NCBI RefSeq assembly: GCF_023702675.1
Contig: NZ_CP098478.1
Span: forward strand, 2,790,001 to 2,854,000
DNA: 64,000 bases
Origin: Acinetobacter sp. C26M
GTDB taxonomy: Bacteria > Pseudomonadota > Gammaproteobacteria > Pseudomonadales > Moraxellaceae
Direction: 5' to 3'
Shown here in pieces: positions 58,607-64,000 of the stretch. How positions within the stretch are numbered: position 1 is the stretch's first letter; each line of letters opens with the position of its first letter. The notes below the pieces were generated by a model. The model had not been told where the DNA came from. It did no database searches and saw only the letters and a program-made list of their open reading frames with translations. Made by a program: the position numbers and the translations under genes.

Positions 58607-59154
58607 TGAAAAATCAATTACGCATTATTGGCGGTGAATGGAAGCGTCGTACTTTACCCTTTGCCAGTATTGAAGGCTTACGCCCAACCCCTGATCGTGT
58701 TCGTGAAACATTATTCAACTGGCTCATGTGGGATATCCAGAATGCACAGGTTCTGGACTTGTGCAGTGGCTCAGGCGCATTGGGATTTGAAGCCCTTTCT
58801 CGTGGTGCTGCCAAAGTGGTGATGATTGAGCCTAATCCAACACAGGCACGTTTTTTAAAAGACAATATTCAACTTTTAAAAGCAGAAAATTGCCAACTGT
58901 ATGTTGCGACCGCACAGCAAACCTTAAAAAAATTAAGCTCAAGCTTTGATGTGATATTTCTTGACCCACCCTATAGTCTTGATTTATGGCAGGAACTAGC
59001 TGAACTCTCCGATCCGATGATCGCAAACAATGCTTTTATTTATGTCGAAGCAGATCGAGATTTATCTCAGCTCAGCTTACCCAATACATGGCAGAAAATT
59101 AAAGAAACCAAAGCAGGTGTGGTTAGAGCTGGTCTCTATCAAAAAATCAGTTAA
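58606..59154 (+). CDS. rsmD: 16S rRNA (guanine966-N2)-methyltransferase
   Basis: 182 aa. RIIGGEWKRR and LRPTPDRVRETLFNWL at the N-terminus are the RsmD signature, followed by the SAM motif LDLCSGSGALGFEALSRGA and the catalytic DPPY (FLDPPYSL). The start overlaps the mrdA stop (TAATG), so translation is coupled. Confidence 0.95.
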   Translation: MKNQLRIIGGEWKRRTLPFASIEGLRPTPDRVRETLFNWLMWDIQNAQVLDLCSGSGALGFEALSRGAAKVVMIEPNPTQARFLKDNIQLLKAENCQLYVATAQQTLKKLSSSFDVIFLDPPYSLDLWQELAELSDPMIANNAFIYVEADRDLSQLSLPNTWQKIKETKAGVVRAGLYQKIS

Positions 59155-59555
59155 AAAATCCGTAACCAGAAAAACCGAATTAACTGCCCTCGATCAAAGG
59201 GAAAACTGGATAAATATTCATAGCCAATTCGGTTGGTCCGGTTCAACTGATACATCATTCCATAACCGACTGAAATCGAAAAATCATCTAGCGATAGACT
59301 CGTAGTATCGCCTGTCAACATCTTATGGTTGAATTGATTGGTTTGATAAGCTGTATAGTTATAAACACGCCAACGTTCATTTTGAAAAAACTGATTATGT
59401 AAAACAGAATACTCTGTTTTCATTTGAGGATAAGCTGCATCAAACATTTGTTCCGTATCTTCATCAGGCACAGAAAAAAAATCATAGTCATCCGCATAAG
59501 ACCAAACAGATAAGCTGATCAAAAAACAGAATAGACAAAAACGCTTAATGTACAT
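59151..59555 (-). CDS. Hypothetical exported protein, 134 aa
   Basis: Signal peptide (FCLFCFLISLSVWSYA, cleavage near residue 21), then a Tyr/Asp-rich mature part with a strand-like C-terminal half ending RFFWLRIF. The C-terminal Phe and alternating pattern would suit an outer-membrane protein. Its stop overlaps the rsmD stop by 4 bp on the opposite strand. No family recognised. Confidence 0.6.
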   Translation of the reverse strand: MYIKRFCLFCFLISLSVWSYADDYDFFSVPDEDTEQMFDAAYPQMKTEYSVLHNQFFQNERWRVYNYTAYQTNQFNHKMLTGDTTSLSLDDFSISVGYGMMYQLNRTNRIGYEYLSSFPFDRGQLIRFFWLRIF

Positions 59556-59855
59556 AACAAGATGTGTTGAAGATTTCCCTATTTAGCATACCGTTAAAAA
59601 TCATTTTTTATCAATCAATTGATACTTGTTATACAAACAAAATATGCTGAAATGTTGCAATACGGCTCAAGTATAAAAATTGACTAGATGAGACCGTGGT
59701 CACCTCAGCTAATTCTGCTCATGCGATAAATCACATTATTTTTTTAAATAGCTAAGTGAGGACAAAAAATTTTATCGTGTTAGACATAAATAATTAATTT
59801 ATAAAATTAATCTTATATACAATAATAGCACTTTTAAAATTCTACTTTATCGATC
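59556..59855. other. Intergenic region, nothing recognised
   Basis: 300 bp AT-rich between divergent genes for an exported protein and a lipoprotein. A near-palindrome TGAGACCGTGGTCACCTCA lies at 59689-59707, just after a TTGACT at 59680, but no matching -10 was found. No other feature seen. Confidence 0.4.
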
Positions 59856-60206
59856 ATGAAACTTTTGTTCCTGCTCATTGCCACTGTGGGCTTATCAGGC
59901 TGTATTTTTGGGAAATCTAGTGAGCTAAAGCGCGCTGAAAAACTGCTACAGGGTTTTCAATGTCATAACATTGAATCCAATGAGTTAGCAACTTCTTCTA
60001 TTTCAAATTTTTATCAACAATCACTGGCAGCGAATAAAGACAAAGCAGCATCTTATATTGAACAATATAAAAACGGTGAAGATCTCTTTGACATCCCACT
60101 CGATGAAGTTGTACAACAAAAATATCAATTATATAAACAAGCTTGTCAGGCACTCGGTGGCGTCTCTACAACCAAAGAAACAATCGCTGTAGGAACAACA
60201 GAGTAA
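59856..60206 (+). CDS. Small lipoprotein, 116 aa
   Basis: Lipoprotein signal peptide with lipobox LSGC (Cys16). The mature part is helical and polar (KRAEKLLQGFQCHNIES ... ASYIEQYKNGEDLFDIP), with two cysteines (C36 and one in KQACQALGG) that could pair. Not recognised beyond this. It precedes the DUF2238 gene by 41 bp on the same strand. Confidence 0.7.
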   Translation: MKLLFLLIATVGLSGCIFGKSSELKRAEKLLQGFQCHNIESNELATSSISNFYQQSLAANKDKAASYIEQYKNGEDLFDIPLDEVVQQKYQLYKQACQALGGVSTTKETIAVGTTE

Positions 60207-60247
60207 GACGAATAAAAATTTCCTGACTGTAATACTTAGGATACAGC

Positions 60248-60886
60248 ATGATCGAAAAACAACTGAGTTTAAAACACTATATTGCACTTGCAATTGTTCT
60301 TCTTGTGGTGGCTATTGCAAGTATTCAACCACTTGAGTTTGAAGCTTATTTACTACATCAAGCGGGTACAGTATTGATGTTGATCGCACTTATCGTGACG
60401 ATGAAAAAGATTGGTATTAGTTTTTATAGTTTCTGCCTCTACCTTGCTTTTCTTTTGATTCATATTCTAGGTGCACATTATCTATATTCATATGTTCCAT
60501 ATAATGAGTGGATTGAAAATCTGTTTCATTTTGATCTCAATCAAAGCATGGGCTGGTCTCGCAATATGTATGATCGGCTGGTTCATTTTGCTTATGGTTT
60601 ACTACTCTATCCCTTCTTTTATCGTTGTTTTCAAGTTTGGTTACCCTCAGCCAAACCATTTACCTTATTCTTACTTGTGATTCAATTTGTGATGGCATCG
60701 AGTATGTTCTATGAATTGATCGAGTGGTGGATTGCAATTGGTTTATCACCTGAAGATGCCGAGAACTATAATGGTCAACAAGGTGATATTTGGGATGCTC
60801 ACAAAGACATGTTCCTCGCTACTGTCGGAGCAATTCTGATCGGTTTCATTCAACTCCTCAAAGAAAAAACGCTTATTCAAAAATAA
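60248..60886 (+). CDS. yjdF: DUF2238 (YjdF-like) integral membrane protein
   Basis: 212 aa with about five or six membrane helices. Signature motifs of the family: YDRLVHFAYGLLLYP (about residue 108), MFYELIEWW (about 155) and GDIWDAHKDM (about 180), acidic and His residues within or beside helices. Function unknown. AGGAT stands about 7 nt before the ATG. The stop codon lies inside the terminator hairpin. Confidence 0.85.
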   Translation: MIEKQLSLKHYIALAIVLLVVAIASIQPLEFEAYLLHQAGTVLMLIALIVTMKKIGISFYSFCLYLAFLLIHILGAHYLYSYVPYNEWIENLFHFDLNQSMGWSRNMYDRLVHFAYGLLLYPFFYRCFQVWLPSAKPFTLFLLVIQFVMASSMFYELIEWWIAIGLSPEDAENYNGQQGDIWDAHKDMFLATVGAILIGFIQLLKEKTLIQK

Positions 60887-60896
60887 GCGTTCTTTT
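60865..60896. terminator. Terminator at the end of the DUF2238 gene
   Basis: 9-bp stem ACGCTTATT / AATAAGCGT with a 4-nt loop and T-rich exit; A-rich left flank lets it act on the convergent Bap-like gene too. Confidence 0.75.
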
Positions 60897-60910
60897 GTTC
60901 ACAATGTCTA

Positions 60911-63052
60911 TTAAATAATAGAGTGCTGCAATACAGTAAGCTGATCTAATGGATCAGCTTTGATACTTTGTGGGTAATCAAGATTGGCTGAATCAGAATT
61001 GCCAGAGTTGTTCACTACAGTTGCAATTGTTTGACCTACAAGCAATTGATCTAAAATGCGATCTAATTGATTTGAGGACTGATTTGAAGGTGCTAACAAT
61101 TCATTTAAATCTGGCTTTTCCATAACGGCAGATTCAGACGTTGGTTCAGCTTGTCGGGTTGGTAAGGTATTCAGATCAATCGCATCTGCCAAAGATGCTT
61201 TCACTACAGGCGCGACCACATTAAAGCTAAATGCACTACTCATTTCACTAATATTTCCAGCAGCATCAGTCTGAGTCAACGTAATTTTATGTGTTCCCAA
61301 CCCTAAATCTTTCGTAATTTCAAAACTCCAGTTTCCATTATCACCTACAGTAACAGTGCCTATAGGTTGCCCATTATCATAAATCGTAAGTACTGCTTTT
61401 GCTTCCCCCGTACCTTCTAATTTTGGTTTGCTGTCATCAGTATCGCTACCCGCTGCAATCGCCCCTTTTACTGCTCCAACATCATCTATTACTTTTTGCA
61501 AGACTGGACTATTTGGGGCAATCGTATCTTTGGTACCGATTACATCCGTTGCCTCAGAGCGGTTACCTGCCGCATCCACAACATAAACTTTACCGATATT
61601 TTTATCAGTCAAAATAGGGTTTATTGGAATGGTAAATTTTCCATTAGCATCTGCTGTACCTGTGCCCAATACTGTCTTTCCATTCGCACTTTTAATTTCT
61701 ATCTTACTGTTTGCTTCGGCAATCCCCGTAACTGAGTCTCCTGCCGCATTGATTTGAACTAAGGCTTTGTCTGGTGCAATGGTGTCTTTCCCTGCGCTGA
61801 TCTCAAGTGGTTTGGATTGGTTTCCTGCCGCATCTTCAATAATGATTGAAGCTTTTTTATCTGCGGTTAATGCGGGTGAAAGCGTAATTTGAAATTTGCC
61901 TTGCGCATCCGCAGTTCCACTGCCAATCACTTTTCCATCAGCATCTTTTATCTGTACTTTGCTATTAGCTTCAGCCCGACCTTGAATGGAAGTCCCCTCT
62001 TTATTTACATCGACCAAAGGTTGGTCAGGTGGCAAAGTATCTTTTCCAGCAATGACTTTAGATGGAGTGGATTTATTCCCTGCTGCATCTTGAGCAATCA
62101 CTGTTCCTCCCTTGTCACTGGTTAATGCAGGTGAAACTTTAATTGAGTATAGACCTTCTTTATTTGCGGTAACGGTACCAAGTAATTTCCCATCAGCATC
62201 GTAAACCGACACTTTAGCATTCGCTTCAGTCTTACCAGAGACAATCGTACCATCAGCATTCAATTGTGCCATTGGTGCATCAGGTGGGGTCACATCTTTA
62301 TTTCCAACAACTTCACTCTTCGCAGCATTTCCAGCACTATCGATTGCCGTTACCGTAACTTTTTCACCTGCTGGCAAGGGCTGGGGTAATTTAAAGGTGT
62401 AATTTCCCTGAGCATCCGCTTGTCCCGTTGCAAGTATTTTCCCTGTTGAATCTTTAATTTCGATTCTAACATTTGCCTCTGTTTTTACAGTGATCATTTG
62501 CGAATCATCAGTTGCTATTGTGGCTTTAATTGCAGGTGGGGTTATATCTATTGGCTTGTTATCACTCTTATTTTTATCATCTTTATCGTCATCTTTGACG
62601 GCCCACAAATACGTGCCTTCAGCAACTAAAGCAGCTAAACCGACTTTCCATAATTGTGATTTACTAATGCCTAAATCATTCTCCGTAGTTTGAACAGGCA
62701 TCGCTTGTGTAACTGGCTCGGTATAAGCAAATTGCGCCAGTGAGGTCGCTGATGAATAACCTACAAATTTGCCTGAATCATCAAATTCAGCGATTGCATA
62801 GGAACCTTCTGTTTTAGAAATTGCCAAACTATGTTCAGTCAGATTGGCATCACTATAAAAACCACTAACAACAATCTTTTCACCATTTTTTAATGTAATG
62901 ACAAGATCATTACCTTGCTTGATAATTGATTTAATATCCGCCTGATTTACGCCAATTTGCACGATTGAAGGTTGGTTTAAAACCACACTTTTCAATTGTG
63001 CATCTTGTAGAATATTTGAGTTTTTCTTTGAAAAAACAACGACTCTTGTCAT
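60911..63052 (-). CDS. Bap-like Ig-repeat adhesin (BLP2-like)
   Basis: 713 aa. N-terminal BapA-prefix-like domain (TRVVVFSKKNSNILQD, LVITLKNGEKIVVSGFY, about 1-110), a short hydrophobic stretch (LWKVGLAALVAEGTYLWAV), an acidic linker, then five Ig-like repeats of about 82 residues (starts marked by KD(V/T)(T/L/I)(P/A)P; cores ...GK(V/I)..GTADAQGKF...), and a C-terminal tail ending QHSII. No Sec signal peptide and no GGxGxD or T1SS tail seen. Acinetobacter has a large Bap, BLP1 and a shorter BLP2; this fits the short type. ATG 63052 is favoured over the GTG four codons upstream. It would act in biofilm adhesion if exported. Confidence 0.8.
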   Translation of the reverse strand: MTRVVVFSKKNSNILQDAQLKSVVLNQPSIVQIGVNQADIKSIIKQGNDLVITLKNGEKIVVSGFYSDANLTEHSLAISKTEGSYAIAEFDDSGKFVGYSSATSLAQFAYTEPVTQAMPVQTTENDLGISKSQLWKVGLAALVAEGTYLWAVKDDDKDDKNKSDNKPIDITPPAIKATIATDDSQMITVKTEANVRIEIKDSTGKILATGQADAQGNYTFKLPQPLPAGEKVTVTAIDSAGNAAKSEVVGNKDVTPPDAPMAQLNADGTIVSGKTEANAKVSVYDADGKLLGTVTANKEGLYSIKVSPALTSDKGGTVIAQDAAGNKSTPSKVIAGKDTLPPDQPLVDVNKEGTSIQGRAEANSKVQIKDADGKVIGSGTADAQGKFQITLSPALTADKKASIIIEDAAGNQSKPLEISAGKDTIAPDKALVQINAAGDSVTGIAEANSKIEIKSANGKTVLGTGTADANGKFTIPINPILTDKNIGKVYVVDAAGNRSEATDVIGTKDTIAPNSPVLQKVIDDVGAVKGAIAAGSDTDDSKPKLEGTGEAKAVLTIYDNGQPIGTVTVGDNGNWSFEITKDLGLGTHKITLTQTDAAGNISEMSSAFSFNVVAPVVKASLADAIDLNTLPTRQAEPTSESAVMEKPDLNELLAPSNQSSNQLDRILDQLLVGQTIATVVNNSGNSDSANLDYPQSIKADPLDQLTVLQHSII

Positions 63053-63250
63053 TATTATGCTCACTTATCAATTATATTTTTAAGTCATTCTTAGATTAAT
63101 GAATAATTAAGTAATTCATCTTGCAAATAAAATATCAAATGATCGATATGACTACAATCTCTTCGATCATAAGTTTTGTCATGTTTTTTAATTAACCAAA
63201 TGTTCAAATATTAATATTATCTAGGATAAAAAGTCATAAATATGAATCAG

Positions 63251-63279
63251 AAAAAACCAGCCATATAGGCTGGTTTTTA
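63251..63279. terminator. Terminator of sohB
   Basis: 11-bp stem AAAAACCAGCC / GGCTGGTTTTT, loop ATATA, downstream of the minus-strand sohB stop. Confidence 0.9.
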
Positions 63280-63301
63280 AAAGAGCAATTGAATGAAATA
63301 C

Positions 63302-64000
63302 TTAAAATTTAGGATCTCGCATTTGTACCAATGTGCTATTTGCTTTTGCAAGACTATCAGTAATTTTACCCATGACTGCAGGAATCAAACTCTCCGCCAT
63401 TTGTGCTGCTTGCAAGCCTAATTTTTCACCAAAGGTTGGGCGTTTACGGGTATTAATCACATAAATATCATGCTTTGGTAATAAACTTAATAAGTACTCA
63501 TCAGAGGTCTGTAACTTATCAACCAAGTTAAGCTGACGTGCATCTTCACCATACCAATGCTCACCTGTTGCCACTTTTGCAACATCTAATTGTGGGCGAT
63601 ATTTTTCAACGAAGTGCTTAAATAGAGAATGGGTTTGTTGCAGCTCTTCTTCAAACTTGGCCTTACCTTCTGGGGTATTTTCACCAAACATCGTCACAGT
63701 ACGCTTGTATTCACCTGCGGTATAAAGTTCAAAATCGACATTATATTGTTTTAACAAACGATTAAAGTTTGGCACTTGTGCAACGACACCAATCGAACCC
63801 ACTACAGCAAAAGGTGCAGAAATAATTTCATTGGCAATACACGCCATCATATAACCACCGCTTGCTGCAACTTTATCGACACAGATGGTGACATTAAAGC
63901 CTGCATCACGTAAACGCACTAATTGAGCCGCTGCTAGACCATAGCCATGTACCATTCCACCAGGACTTTCTAAACGTACGACCACACGATCATGCCCTGC
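63302..64000 (-). CDS. sohB: SohB-like S49-family inner-membrane peptidase, 5' end outside window
   Basis: 233 C-terminal residues; the reading frame is open to the window edge and the first visible residues are AGHDRVVVRLESPGG, so the start and N-terminal membrane region lie beyond. Motifs: RLESPGGMVHGYG, KVAASGGYMMAC (serine-protease site), GSIGVVAQVPNF and AGEYKRTVTMFGENTP with the SohB/SppA lysine region. S49 peptidases cleave within the membrane or periplasm; SohB is a multicopy suppressor of htrA in E. coli. A strong terminator follows. Confidence 0.93.
   Translation of the reverse strand, partial: AGHDRVVVRLESPGGMVHGYGLAAAQLVRLRDAGFNVTICVDKVAASGGYMMACIANEIISAPFAVVGSIGVVAQVPNFNRLLKQYNVDFELYTAGEYKRTVTMFGENTPEGKAKFEEELQQTHSLFKHFVEKYRPQLDVAKVATGEHWYGEDARQLNLVDKLQTSDEYLLSLLPKHDIYVINTRKRPTFGEKLGLQAAQMAESLIPAVMGKITDSLAKANSTLVQMRDPKF

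Overview
The window looks like a chromosomal segment of an Acinetobacter (Gammaproteobacteria, AT-rich). This rests on gene content and order: orphan RnfB next to nth, a CadR-type MerR regulator beside a short cation transporter, a DUF6091-type solute-binding protein, a Bap-like Ig-repeat protein, and above all two trimeric autotransporter adhesins (TAAs), each followed by a TpgA-type peptidoglycan-binding partner, an arrangement known from Acinetobacter AtaA-TpgA. Genus is an inference; species cannot be decided here.

Layout. 1-5.2 kb: the end of an esterase gene (cut by the window edge), a DolP-like BON lipoprotein, YraN and an LpoA-like lipoprotein on the minus strand, divergent from rsmI; then a metal-responsive pair (transporter and MerR/CadR regulator) and a small acidic SutA-like protein. 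5.4-11.9 kb: the block ubiI-ubiH-(hypothetical)-pepP-ygfB, divergent from a coiled-coil gene, zapA and 6S RNA (ssrS), matching the enterobacterial ygfB-pepP-ubiH-ubiI / zapA-ssrS neighbourhood. 11.9-44.0 kb: an accessory block between ssrS and the 5-formyltetrahydrofolate cyclo-ligase gene (adjacent to ssrS in E. coli). It holds an orphan SUKH-type immunity protein, a solute-binding protein, a 66-aa ORF and two tandem adhesin operons on the minus strand: TAA2 (2,584 aa) with tpgA2, then TAA1 (6,356 aa, a 19-kb gene) with tpgA1. 44.0-64.0 kb: housekeeping genes with short lineage-specific genes between them (fau, lon, rlmH, an extradiol dioxygenase, a META-domain lipoprotein, gdhA, rnfB-nth, adk, a DUF445 membrane protein, mrdA-rsmD, DUF2238), a Bap-like Ig-repeat protein, and the start-truncated sohB.

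How parts work together. Each TAA should form a homotrimeric surface fibre whose C-terminal YadA-type barrel sits in the outer membrane; its TpgA partner (BamE-like N-domain plus OmpA-like C-domain) should tie that anchor to peptidoglycan. Each operon ends at its own hairpin terminator, so the two pairs are probably independent transcription units. TAA1 is mostly a mosaic of nearly identical ~888/891-bp modules with larger in-frame duplications laid over them, the strongest sign of recent recombination in the window. Other points of interest are a candidate terminator-ended small RNA between lon and rlmH, a perfect 11-bp inverted repeat flanking the ssrS -35 element, and a 19-bp-spaced MerR-type operator-promoter.

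No tRNA, rRNA, insertion sequence, phage gene or CRISPR array was recognised. All family calls were made by reading motifs without database searches.
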